From NCBI RefSeq assembly GCF_000513895.2, contig NZ_CP165784.1, positions 62,001-126,000 on the forward strand: 64,000 nucleotides of DNA. Reading direction: 5' to 3'. How positions within the stretch are numbered: the stretch's first letter is position 1; each line of letters begins with the position of its first letter. The position numbers and the translations under genes were made by a program. This document shows positions 17,965 through 26,460 of this stretch, one piece after another. The DNA comes from Ensifer sp. WSM1721 (GTDB lineage: Bacteria > Pseudomonadota > Alphaproteobacteria > Rhizobiales > Rhizobiaceae). The notes under the pieces are model-generated. The model saw only the letters and a list, made by a program, of their open reading frames with translations, searched no databases and was not told where the DNA came from.

Positions 17965-19047
17965 ATGCGATCCCTTTCCGATACACTGGAGCGACTTGCC
18001 AGATTTCGTAATGCTAAGGGCGGGCACACCACTGCGGCAACCTCGAAGCTATCTCGGCTGCAACGCTTCGGTCCAAATCCCGGAGCTTTAGAAGCATGGT
18101 ACCATGTTCCTGGTGGCTTGACCGAAGCGCCGGCGTTGGTCGTGGTCCTCCATGGATGTACGCAGAATGCTGCCGGTTTTGATCACGCATCTGGTTGGTC
18201 GAAACTCGCGCAGGACTTCGGTTTCGCGGTCCTTTATCCGGAGCAGGGCCACGCCAACAATGCCAACCTGTGCTTCAACTGGTTCAACCTGAGCGATATT
18301 CGCCGAGACCAGGGAGAGGTCCACTCGATACGGCAGATGATCGAGACGATGATCGCCGAGCACGGCATCGACCGTCGCCGGGTTTACATCACGGGACTGT
18401 CGGCGGGCGGCGCAATGGCGAACGCTTCGCTTTGTGCCTATCCCGAGATTTTTGCCGGCGGCGCGATCATTGCCGGCATTCCCTATGCCGCTGCTACATC
18501 AGTCCCGGAAGCCTTCGACCGCATGCGTGGACACGGCATCCCTAATGCGGAAAGCCTGCAACAGCGGTTATCCGGCGCTTCGCCGCATCGCGGTCCCTGG
18601 CCGACGATAGCGGTGTGGCATGGCACCAATGACAGCACCGTCACACAGGCGAACGCCAATGCGATTATCGCTCAGTGGAGCGGCGTCCATGGCCTCTCAT
18701 CCAGCCCATCGTCGGTGGAAACGGTCGACGGACACAAACGGCTGGCTTGGCGAGATCGGTCCGGCAGGGAAGCGATCGAGTTTTACCTCATCGAAGGCAT
18801 GGGCCATGGGACACCACTCGACGTCGCGTCTGGCTACGGACACACCGCTCCGTACATGCTCGACGTCGGAATTTCCTCTACCTTGCACATAGCGCGCTCA
18901 TGGGGCCTGACGACGTCATTCCAACGCCGGCGAGCTGACTACATCAAGCCCGCTCGGCCAGCTCGTGCAGCCAGTCTGACCGATCGGCAGGGAGACATTC
19001 AGGCGGTCATCGAAAGGGCACTGCGTTCGGCAGGACTGATACGCTGA
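17965..19047 (+). CDS. PHB-depolymerase-family esterase (PhaZ/LpqC-like)
   Basis: This 360-residue alpha/beta hydrolase belongs to the esterase_PHB family. It shows VVLHGCTQNAAGFD (oxyanion region, about residues 57-70), the nucleophile elbow ITGLSAGGAMANAS (Ser about 150), and a histidine context GHGTPLD late in the protein. There is no signal peptide, so it is likely cytoplasmic, unlike secreted PHB depolymerases; intracellular members act on short polyhydroxyalkanoate oligomers or other esters. The start at 17965 is chosen because GAGGAGG ends 4 bases upstream, whereas the longer in-frame start at 17887 has none. A strong hairpin follows its stop. Confidence 0.85.
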   Translation: MRSLSDTLERLARFRNAKGGHTTAATSKLSRLQRFGPNPGALEAWYHVPGGLTEAPALVVVLHGCTQNAAGFDHASGWSKLAQDFGFAVLYPEQGHANNANLCFNWFNLSDIRRDQGEVHSIRQMIETMIAEHGIDRRRVYITGLSAGGAMANASLCAYPEIFAGGAIIAGIPYAAATSVPEAFDRMRGHGIPNAESLQQRLSGASPHRGPWPTIAVWHGTNDSTVTQANANAIIAQWSGVHGLSSSPSSVETVDGHKRLAWRDRSGREAIEFYLIEGMGHGTPLDVASGYGHTAPYMLDVGISSTLHIARSWGLTTSFQRRRADYIKPARPARAASLTDRQGDIQAVIERALRSAGLIR

Positions 19048-19067
19048 CATCGCCCGGTCTATGGCAT

Positions 19068-19113
19068 CTTCTGTCGCTTGGGAAGAACCTATTTAAATGC
19101 CAAGCGACAGAAG
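19068..19113. terminator. 14-bp perfect hairpin built from IS-end sequences
   Basis: CTTCTGTCGCTTGG (19068-19081) and CCAAGCGACAGAAG (19100-19113) pair perfectly over an 18-base loop, 20 bases after the esterase stop. The arms contain TGTCGCTTGG, the terminal sequence of the IS21-like relics in this window, so the hairpin seems to be a fused pair of IS ends that may now work as a terminator. There is no T-run. Confidence 0.55.
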
Positions 19114-19157
19114 TACCCGCTCATTCACGCAATTGCTGGCTCGAATTGTGGGATCGG

Positions 19158-20679
19158 TGTCGCTTGGCACGTAAATGTGAGAATGCGGCTGTTTCAGCCG
19201 GATGTGGCATTTAAAGATGAGAATCCGACGGGCGGAATTCTCATGTGTGGAGCGGCCGTTTGTTGCAAGAGAGAAAATCTGTGATGCCGCTCCGTCGGGT
19301 GCAAGCCATGTGTCCGGCCTTCGCGAGGCGGCGCATATGGCCGCAGGCCCTGATGAAGTCCGCGGATCGGGTTCCAATCAAATTAGCGCGCTCGAAGCGC
19401 CTTGAGAATCTCGGATAGATCCAATCCCCGGTTCGACCGGTTTGCCATCACATCTCATCACCGCTCGCTACCTACCGTCCAGCTTGCTACTCCGTGTTGC
19501 CGAACGGAAGATCCTATTATGCGGCGCCAGCGCAAGCGACATAGGCTTGGTTGCGCGCCAACAATGCCCAGGCAATACGCGCTGTCTTGTTGGCCAGTGC
19601 CACCGAGACCAGCCGGGCCGGCTTGCGCGTGAGCAGCTTGGCCGCCCAGTTCTTGCTGGCATTGTCCTGCCGCGCCCGACGGATCACCGCCGTGGCGCCG
19701 ATAACGAGCAAGCGCCGGATATAACTATCGCCCCGTTTGCTGATGCCGACGAGTTTCTCTTTGCCGCCACTGCTATGCGAGCGCGGCGTTAGACCAAGCC
19801 ACGCCGCGAAGGAGCGGCCCGAGGAAAACAGTGTTGCATCTGGTGCCGCCGCCACGATAGCGCTTGCCGTGATCGGGCCGATGCCGGGGATGCCAGCTAG
19901 CCGCCGGCTTGCCGCATTATTCCGATGCCAGGCTAAAATCTGCTCTTCGATCTTGTCGATTTCGCTGGCCACGACGCGCATTTGTTTGATCAATCCATGC
20001 AGCGCCTTGCGCGCGAATGTGGGCAGGCTGTCTTGCGTCGTATGAAAAGCCTCGATCGCCGCTTTCACACCGGCGGATCCCTGCGCAGCAATGATGCCGA
20101 ATTCAGCAAGGTGTCCGCGCAGAGCGTTGATCAACATGGTGCGCTGGCGCACCAACAGGTCGCGGGTTTTATGCAGCATCAGGACGCCTTGCTGTTGCAT
20201 GCTCTTGACCGCGACGAAACGCATGGTTGGTCGTGTCACGGCCTCGCAGATCGCCTCCGCATCAGCCGCATCGGTCTTGCCGCGCTTGACGTAGGCTTTC
20301 ACGTAAGCTGGTGGCATCAGCCGCACCGTGTGGCCGAGCTTGCCCAATTCCCGGCCCCAATGATGAGCCGTCGCACACGCCTCGATGCCGATGAGGCAGG
20401 GGTGAAGGCCAGCGAAGAATTTCATCACCTCGCCACGGCGCAAGGCCTTACGGACCACTACTTTCCCGCAAGCGTCAATGCCGTGAACCTGGAAGATGTT
20501 TTTGGCAAGGTCGAGTCCGATTGTAACAATCTGTTTCATGGAGTGGCTCCTTTCCGTTGTTTCTCTCAACAGCGAGGCTAGACGCCGTTGGGAGGCCGCT
20601 CCACCCCATCAAATTAAGTGTCACGCCAACCAACTGAAATCATAGGTACAGCAATCTCATAATTAAATGCCAAGCGACA
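19158..20679. mobile_element. IS21-like relic ends enclosing an IS110-family insertion
   Basis: The left end begins TGTCGCTTGGCACGTAAAT and shows a second spaced copy of the GGCA(T)TTAA...GAGAAT motif, the multiple-repeat pattern of IS21-family termini. The right end finishes AATTAAATGCCAAGCGACA at 20679. No istA or istB gene remains; between the ends lies the IS110-family transposase gene. The left 60 bp is a diverged relative of the 295-bp repeats at 32524 and 43572. The 36 bases at the right end (20645-20680) recur exactly at 23035-23070. Confidence 0.65.
19517..20539 (-). CDS. IS110-family transposase
   Basis: This transposase of about 340 residues has the two IS110 domains. The N-terminal RuvC-like DEDD domain begins IVTIGLDLAKNIFQVHGID (first catalytic Asp), followed by CLIGIEACATAHHWGREL and KRGKTDAADAEAICEAV. 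The C-terminal transposase_20 region includes AGIPGIGPITASAIVA and SFAAWLGLTPRSHSSGGKEKL with the conserved serine. Length and motifs are complete, so it may be active. The start MKQIVTIGLD at 20539 is preferred to 20569. IS110 elements have no long terminal repeats, so the exact ends are not assigned. It sits inside older IS21-like debris. Confidence 0.93.
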   Translation of the reverse strand: MKQIVTIGLDLAKNIFQVHGIDACGKVVVRKALRRGEVMKFFAGLHPCLIGIEACATAHHWGRELGKLGHTVRLMPPAYVKAYVKRGKTDAADAEAICEAVTRPTMRFVAVKSMQQQGVLMLHKTRDLLVRQRTMLINALRGHLAEFGIIAAQGSAGVKAAIEAFHTTQDSLPTFARKALHGLIKQMRVVASEIDKIEEQILAWHRNNAASRRLAGIPGIGPITASAIVAAAPDATLFSSGRSFAAWLGLTPRSHSSGGKEKLVGISKRGDSYIRRLLVIGATAVIRRARQDNASKNWAAKLLTRKPARLVSVALANKTARIAWALLARNQAYVACAGAA

Positions 20680-20757
20680 CCCATCAACTGCACCATACTT
20701 TTTCCAGGCACAACAGTGACTCAGAGATGATCGCCTTCGGGCGCTTTTTCTCTCGAG

Positions 20758-21390
20758 TTAGCGGCCGGAGACTCGCCGTCGGCCTTCTCGACCCCCGAAG
20801 ATCAGTTCGGCGATATCCAGGGGTTTGTCGGGCTGCGGGCAATCGGGATTGTCGGTGTCGGGCAGCTTTTGGTCGATCGTCAGATGCGCCTGACCGTGGA
20901 CCTGCGACCACACCAAGTTTTCGAGCGCGCGGCGCTCGGCGTCGGTACGGAGCCCCATGAACTCAGCCGCCGGCGCGCAGATTTCCACCAGCTGTTGATG
21001 GCCGCACCGCGCCTGTTCCAGCAGCACCGGATCGTTCCAGTCGAGCAGGTTGGACGTGAACATCAGCCGGAACAGGCCTGGATGCGTCCGCGCATAGGCA
21101 AGATATCCGCGTGCCGCGGCGCGTAGCTGCTCCACCGGGATATCGGGCGAAGATGCTCGCTCTTCGGCCATCGATCGGGCGAACAGCTCGAAACCCCTGG
21201 TTGCCATGGCATTCATCAGATGTCGCAGGGTCGGGAAGTGATGCTCGGGCGCCGCGTGCGAGACGCCGACGCGTGCCGCCACCTTTCTGAGTGACAGGCC
21301 CTCCAGCCCGTTTTCCTCCACGAGCATTAGTGCGGCAGTGAGCAGCGCATTCCGGAGATCGCCGTGATGATAACTTTTCCCGTTCGCCAT
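20758..21390 (-). CDS. TetR-family transcriptional regulator
   Basis: This 210-residue repressor has the N-terminal TetR helix-turn-helix (HGDLRNALLTAALMLVEENG, then LSLRKVAARVGVSHAAPEHHF, residues about 9-50) and a C-terminal WHG-type ligand domain (about 85-190). It is divergent from the two membrane-protein genes at 21496 and 21934, with a perfect 12-bp inverted repeat between them, so it most likely represses that operon and itself. The recognition helix reads GVSHAAPEHHF, standard for the subfamily. The inducer is unknown. Confidence 0.9.
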   Translation of the reverse strand: MANGKSYHHGDLRNALLTAALMLVEENGLEGLSLRKVAARVGVSHAAPEHHFPTLRHLMNAMATRGFELFARSMAEERASSPDIPVEQLRAAARGYLAYARTHPGLFRLMFTSNLLDWNDPVLLEQARCGHQQLVEICAPAAEFMGLRTDAERRALENLVWSQVHGQAHLTIDQKLPDTDNPDCPQPDKPLDIAELIFGGREGRRRVSGR

Positions 21391-21429
21391 GTCGCTGCAA
21401 TAGCCTGGAAGCGGCGGTGAGTCAAAAGA

Positions 21430-21482
21430 ATCTTGACAGTGACAAGATACCGCTTAATATTCAATCCTGACACTGTCAAGAT
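21430..21482. promoter_or_regulatory. TetR operator: 12-bp inverted repeat
   Basis: ATCTTGACAGTG (21430-21441) is repeated as its exact reverse complement CACTGTCAAGAT (21471-21482). The first arm is also part of a shorter palindrome, ATCTTGACAGTGACAAGAT. Both arms contain TTGACA, a sigma-70 -35 hexamer, one reading towards each flanking gene, so repressor binding here would block both promoters. Confidence 0.8.
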
Positions 21483-21495
21483 TGAGGTCCCGATC

Positions 21496-21930
21496 ATGAA
21501 CTTCGACCAGGCATTTTCTATCGCAAATACCGCCGCGCTGGCAGGCTGGTTCGCACTTCTCCTGCTGCCCCGCTGGCCCGCGCTGGTCGCGGTCCTCCGT
21601 TACGGCCTGATAGGCGGGCTGTCCGTCGCCTACACGGTGCTGATCATGCTGTTCTTTTTCCGCGTCGAGGGCGGCGGCTTCAATTCGATCGCGGAGGTGC
21701 GCGCGCTCTTCATGTCGGATGGTGGCCTGCTCGCGGGCTGGATCCACTATCTCGCTTTCGATCTTTTCATCGGCATGCGGATCGCGCTGGAAGCCGACAG
21801 GCTCGGCATGGGCCGGCTGCTGCAGGCGCCGATCCTCGTCGCGACCTTCATGTTCGGGCCGATCGGACTTCTGATGTATTTCGCGAGCCGCGCCGCCGTA
21901 TGGGCATCCCTTTTCACCGCAAGGACCTGA
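21496..21930 (+). CDS. ABA4-like (DUF4281) membrane protein
   Basis: This 144-residue integral membrane protein has about four hydrophobic segments (residues 8-25, 34-55, 75-95, 108-130). It shows the ABA4-like features: N-terminal NTAALAGW, central GGLLAGWIHYLAFDLFIGMRI, and FMFGPIGLLMY. In plants ABA4 is needed for neoxanthin formation; bacterial homologues are uncharacterised. The ATG at 21496 is used because an earlier in-frame start lies within the operator. It is followed after three bases by another membrane-protein gene, an evident operon controlled by the divergent TetR protein. Confidence 0.85.
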   Translation: MNFDQAFSIANTAALAGWFALLLLPRWPALVAVLRYGLIGGLSVAYTVLIMLFFFRVEGGGFNSIAEVRALFMSDGGLLAGWIHYLAFDLFIGMRIALEADRLGMGRLLQAPILVATFMFGPIGLLMYFASRAAVWASLFTART

Positions 21931-21933
21931 CCC

Positions 21934-22779
21934 ATGGCCGTCATGCAAATGGACATCGCTCGCTACCAGACACGTGAAACGACGGATGCACTGGCAGATC
22001 AGGCCCGCAAGCTGCTCCTGATCGCGATCGGCATCCAAATCGCCTTCCTGATCCCCAGCCTTTTGGCCTATCTGCTCGACGAACGTCTGCTGAATGGCGT
22101 CGGCGTCTGGAGCAAGCCGATCAAATTTCAGACCTCGATCGCGATTACGGTGGGAACCCTCATTCTCCTGCTCCCGCTTCTCGATGAGGCAGTCCGGGCG
22201 ACGCGCGTGGTGCGCTGGTCCGCCCAAGCCATCGCGATCGCGGGCACGCTGGAGATTGTCTATATCGTGCTGCAGGCGGCGCGCGCCCGTGCCTCGCATT
22301 TCAACAACGACACGCCGCTCGAGATGATGCTTTATAGCGTGATGGGCGTGGGCGCGGTGACCATCGTCGTTGGCTGTTTCGTGTTCGGCTGGATGATCTG
22401 GCGCCACGGCCGCCGCGACATGGGGGAAGGCCTGCGGTTCGGCGCTACCTGGGGCCTGATGATCGGCGCGGTCCTGACCGTCATCACGGCGGGTCTGTTG
22501 TCGAGCGGCGCGCTTGCCGAGCCCGGTCACTGGGTCGGCGGCGTCAGGAGCGACGCAGACGGCCTGTTCCTCGTCGGCTGGTCGCGGACGGGCGGCGACC
22601 TCAGGGTCCCGCATTTCTTCGCCACCCACATTATGCAGGCGCTGCCGCTGCTGGGATTGCTGCTCGACCGCTGGGCGCCGGACAAGGCTCGCGCGGGCAT
22701 ATGGATCGGCGCTGCCGCAAGTGTGTTGGTCGTGGCCGCGACCTTCGCTCAGGCGGCGATGGGCAAGCCCTTTCTTTGA
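21934..22779 (+). CDS. polytopic membrane protein of unknown function
   Basis: This 281-residue protein has about seven hydrophobic segments (roughly 26-48, 62-80, 92-112, 134-158, 172-195, 228-245, 252-275). The loops are short, apart from one around 200-222 (GHWVGGVRSDADGLFLVGWS). No catalytic or transport motif is recognised. It starts three bases after the ABA4-like gene and shares its promoter, which suggests joint action on a membrane or lipid process. The last 31 bases overlap a convergent minus-strand fragment. Confidence 0.75.
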   Translation: MAVMQMDIARYQTRETTDALADQARKLLLIAIGIQIAFLIPSLLAYLLDERLLNGVGVWSKPIKFQTSIAITVGTLILLLPLLDEAVRATRVVRWSAQAIAIAGTLEIVYIVLQAARARASHFNNDTPLEMMLYSVMGVGAVTIVVGCFVFGWMIWRHGRRDMGEGLRFGATWGLMIGAVLTVITAGLLSSGALAEPGHWVGGVRSDADGLFLVGWSRTGGDLRVPHFFATHIMQALPLLGLLLDRWAPDKARAGIWIGAAASVLVVAATFAQAAMGKPFL

Positions 22780-23034
22780 CGCCGAGTTCGGCGGATCTTC
22801 TCAAACCAGTGAAGCGGCGAATAGAAGAGCGCCGAGATGAGTGCCGCTGTTGGCAGCATGATGAGCCATGCGATCAGGCTATTGCTCGCCAGCCCACAGG
22901 TCGCCACGAAAAGCGGGACCACGATATTACCGGAAAGGGACGCGGTATACCAGCAGGGCATCCATTCGGCAGCCAGGTTAGCGCACACCGCGTCGGCGAC
23001 TCGGGAGAAGGCCTCTCGAAACGAGTGCCACCTT
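22749..23034 (-). pseudogene. C-terminal fragment of a membrane protein, fused to an IS end
   Basis: The minus-strand frame keeps a protein-like C-terminus with two hydrophobic stretches (SGNIVVPLFVATCGLASN and SLIAWLIMLPTAALISALFY) and a basic tail. Its apparent ATG and first nine codons are supplied by the IS-derived sequence at 23035-23070, so the original 5' part has been lost. The family is not recognised. It overlaps the convergent membrane-protein gene by 31 bases. Confidence 0.5.
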
Positions 23035-23070
23035 GGTACAGCAATCTCATAATTAAATGCCAAGCGACAC
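23035..23070. repeat. exact 36-bp copy of an IS21-like right end
   Basis: The sequence ending AATTAAATGCCAAGCGACAC is identical to 20645-20680. No matching left end or transposase is adjacent, so it is a solo terminal remnant marking an old rearrangement breakpoint. Confidence 0.85.
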
Positions 23071-23125
23071 CGTTCAAGGCGAGGGATGCATAGTCGACGG
23101 TCACGTCGGCCTTGGATCGATCGTC

Positions 23126-23470
23126 TCAGGTGGGTGGGAACAAGAAGTCCAACGCAAAGGCGTGAAACGACCCCTTTTTACGACAACAGCGGTCATTGCA
23201 GCGGCTGGGCAGGCTGCGAGTTGATCGAGAACGGAAGCATCTCAAGCCGAACGCCGCGAGGAGGGCATGGTCCAGAGCATCACGACGCCAGGCGAAGAGC
23301 TGCGACGGACGAAGGCCGATCCGATGGGCGATCGCCGACACGCTCGCGCCGGGCTCCAGCGCCTCCGCCACCACCTGCGCCTTGAACTCATCCGAGCAAC
23401 GCCGGCGAAGTTGCCGTGGCGCACCCTCGAGGCGCTCGGCCTAGCGAGCGAGATTGTGCCTCGCTGCTAA
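23126..23470 (-). pseudogene. IS66-type TnpA (OrfA) fragment
   Basis: The minus strand encodes MVAEALEPGASVSAIAHRIG followed by LRPSQLFAWRRDAL (about 23374-23270), the helix-turn-helix of IS66-family TnpA. The preceding N-terminal residues are in another frame and the C-terminal part degenerates. No TnpB or TnpC follows, so this is a dead IS fragment. Confidence 0.75.
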
Positions 23471-23512
23471 AGAGGCCCTCATAATCCGGCTGCATTGGGA
23501 TTGGTTCGTTTG

Positions 23513-24223
23513 CTAATCCGCCGCGCCCTGAGCAGCAGGCTTTTTCACGACCACAATGTAGTTCTTCGGGTATCCTGCCGCCGTGTACCTGTGCCTTGCG
23601 TCGAGCCTATAGAACAGCGCCGCCAGGACCCTCAGAATGGGCTTGCCCGCGATGAGGATCGGCGACGCAATCCAGCCGCGGACGCCGCCGCCCAAATCAT
23701 GCGGTCTGGTAGGCAGGTATCTTGAGGCGCGTTCCATTTGATATGCAACTGTGCCCAGATATCCCTCCAGCCAACAAATGCTGACGATCTCAAATCCGGC
23801 TTTGGCCATAAGGTGACGCCAGGCGTATTGAGTGTAGCGGAAGAAGTCATAAGGCTGCTCGTGCTCTTCGTAGAAGAGTGGCGCCGAGCAGATCATGCTC
23901 CCGCCCGGTTTCAGTACCCGGTGCAATTCAGCGAGAGCGGCAAGAGGGTCGCTCAGATGTTCGAGCACTTGGTTTAGCGCCACAGCGTCGAACCGCCCGT
24001 CCTCCACAGGAATGGAAACCAGATCGCATACATACGTTGATTTGGCATATGGCTTGTCAACCTTCTCGAAATCCGCGGCCTCATATCGGCAATGGTCAAA
24101 CAAGTGCCTATAGGGTTGACTACCTGCTCCAGCGTCCAAAACCAGCGAGCCGGCGGGCAAGGAACGGGCGAACGCGCTATTCTCTCGGAGAAGCCATTCC
24201 CGCGAAGAGTTGATCATCCACAC
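23513..24223 (-). CDS. class I SAM-dependent methyltransferase
   Basis: This protein of about 236 residues is of the Methyltransf_11 type. Motif I is SLVLDAGAGSQPYRHLF (about residues 26-42), with an acidic residue after YEAADFEKVD, then DGRFDAVALNQVLEHLSDP (motif post-I and II) and HRVLKPGGSMICSAPLFYEE (motif III). This pattern, with the late EQPYDFFRYTQYAW, is common in methyltransferases of surface-polysaccharide and glycan gene sets. No glycosyltransferase is adjacent here, so the substrate is unclear. The start MWMINSSREWL or the MINSS two codons later are both possible. Confidence 0.85.
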   Translation of the reverse strand: MWMINSSREWLLRENSAFARSLPAGSLVLDAGAGSQPYRHLFDHCRYEAADFEKVDKPYAKSTYVCDLVSIPVEDGRFDAVALNQVLEHLSDPLAALAELHRVLKPGGSMICSAPLFYEEHEQPYDFFRYTQYAWRHLMAKAGFEIVSICWLEGYLGTVAYQMERASRYLPTRPHDLGGGVRGWIASPILIAGKPILRVLAALFYRLDARHRYTAAGYPKNYIVVVKKPAAQGAAD

Positions 24224-24354
24224 ACTCCAATACCAGTCATTGCGAATTGCGGTGCAACATACCCGTTCACTGCGTCTTCAGAAGGGTGGAACCCCGCCCA
24301 ATGGGAGGCTGGAATGACCTGTTTGCTGCGGAGAGCGGCCAGAGAGATTGATCC

Positions 24355-26190
24355 TCAGGCCGGCAACCCGGCGCGACGCAAGCCTTCACGCAATCGTTCC
24401 ACGTCCTCCTCCCGTCGCAAATACGAGACATCCACGAGCCAGTTCACGTATTCGCTTGGACCTGCCGACGGGTCGCCACGCCAGTAGCTACGGACGGACT
24501 GTACGAATGTTTCGGCGCACCGGCGCGCCTCCTCCAGGCGGCCCAGATGACCATAGGCCGCTGCCCGCCAAGCCATGTCCCGTGGGTGGCGAGCAGGCGC
24601 GTCGAGGGTTCACTGCTCCAGGAGAGTAGCCACCTCTTCGTAGCGACCGAGTTGGAAGAGAATGCGCGAGAAATAATAGTTGTACCAGCCTGGGTGACGC
24701 GGATTGAGCCTGAAGGCGATCTCGGCTGCAGGCAGGGCTCGCTCTGGCTTTCCCATACATCCCTGGACCCAGGCCCAGGTGATCTGGATTATCGCGTCGT
24801 TCGGGTTCATCGCCCTAGCCAGATTCAGATGCCGTTCGGCGCGCTCAAACTGGCGCCAGGTCAGACACATAAACCCGAGCGTGGAGTGCACCCTCGGGTC
24901 GTTTGGGTCGAGCGTCAGCGCCTGTTCGGCCATGCGCAGCGCTGTGACCCGGTTCTCGTCCTTCTCATGGGACACCCCGACGCCGCCATCGATAGCGCGG
25001 TTGGGGTAAACGTAGGCAAGGCCGGTATAAGCTCGGGCAAAGCCGGGGTCGATCTGAATGGCCTGCTCGAACAGCGCCTGCACTTTCACCTGGGCTTCGG
25101 GTGTGAACGTATCGGAGAGACGCAGGCCCTGAAGAAACAGATCATAGGCGCGGATGTCCTCCGGCGGACGCCGCCGGGCAGCTACCTCGCTCTCGTCGAA
25201 GATGCGTTGGGCAACAGTTGCGACGATCTGTTGGGCGATCTCCTCCTGGACATCGAACACGTCCTCAAGAGCCCGATCATATCGCTCCGTCCAGAGATGA
25301 GCTCCGGTCACCGCATCCACGAGCTGGGTCGTTATGCGAACCCGGTTCGCCGCCCGGCGCACACTGCCCTCGACCACGTATGCCGCGCCGAGTGTGCGGC
25401 CGACTTCGCGCACGTCGACGCTTTGCCCACGGCATGAGAATGAAGAGTTGCGAGCGATCACCAAGAGTTCGCGGAAGCGCGAGAGCTCAGTGATGATGTC
25501 TTCGGTGATGCCGTCGCTGAAATAGACCTGCTCGGCGTCGCCGCTCATGTTCTCGAACGGTAGAACGGCGACCGCAGTTTTGGCGGACAGCTGCGCATTA
25601 CCAACTGAGCTGGACGGAGTGCGGTCGAGAGCCAGCCTGTACGTCCTGACGGGCCGCCGGATGTTCTTGAGGCACTGTTCGCCTGCGAACTCAAAATGGT
25701 AGTCCAGCTTGCCTTGCAGATGATCATACACTGTCCCGGATATCAGCACGCTCCCAGGCGGACAGATATGCTCCAGCCGAGCTGCCACATTAACGCCGTC
25801 CCCCAGCAGATCGTCGCCATCGACCACAACGTCGCCCAGGTTGATGCCGATACGTACGATAATCCGGCGCTCAGCCGGTATTTCCGCCTGCCGGTCAGGC
25901 AGCTGCTTCTGAACTTCAGCGGCGCAGGCAACTGCATCGACGACGGAAGCGAACTCGGCGATCAGGCCGTCGCCGGTCAGCTTGACGAGACGGCCATGGT
26001 GCTCCGCCAGCAAGGGCTCGAACAAGGCTCGACGCAGATCTTTGATCGCCGCGAGCGTTGCTGTCTCGTCCAGCTCTACAAGGCGCGAGTAGCCAACCAC
26101 ATCGGCAACGAAGATTGCCGCCAGTCTGCGTTCTTCGTGGGGTAACATCACCTCTGTCCCTGGCGCTGCCCGGTATCCACGGCCACACAC
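24355..26190 (-). pseudogene. adenylate/guanylate cyclase-TolB-TPR protein, split by one stop codon
   Basis: The frame encodes a class III cyclase domain (residues about 20-190: IFVADVVGYSRLVELDE with the metal-binding Asp, LTGDGLIAEFASV, GDGVNVAARLE). A TolB-N-like segment follows (AVLPFENMSGDAEQVYFSDG, about 205-330), then TPR repeats. This CHD-TolB-TPR architecture is greatly expanded in rhizobia. A TGA at 24610-24612 interrupts the TPR part; reading resumes in the same frame with TLDAPARHPRDMAWRAAAYG to a normal end at 24355. A single C-to-T change of an Arg codon (CGA) would explain it. The first 526 residues include the whole cyclase domain, so a truncated product could still be made. 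The alternative start MLPHEERR is at 26148. Confidence 0.85.
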
Positions 26191-26460
26191 TCCGAACCAG
26201 AGAAGAATAGCTTAGTGCCGCCTCCGCGACCATCTCCCAATTCGCGATGGACCGGTTCTGGGAGTGTCTGCTACTCGAGCATTACTCCCCGATCACATCT
26301 CGTCGAGGAATGTCGTAGAAGGGTGGACAGCGGAAGTCCGTTGCACTCACTGACTATGTCGGCAACGCCGGCTAAGCGGCCATCAAGGAGCGTGCCACGG
26401 CTCCCTCAATGGTCGATCAGAGGGTTGCGGCCGAAAAGCAAGATGGCGTGGGATACCCTA

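Noticed and set aside
17464..18027. 187-codon minus-strand frame between the methyltransferase and esterase genes
   Set aside because: No ribosome site, no motif and poor composition; it also overlaps the esterase start.
21454..22629. 391-codon minus-strand frame opposite the ABA4-like and membrane-protein genes
   Set aside because: Its composition is repetitive (His, Asp, Arg, Gln) and it is antisense to two well-formed membrane proteins.
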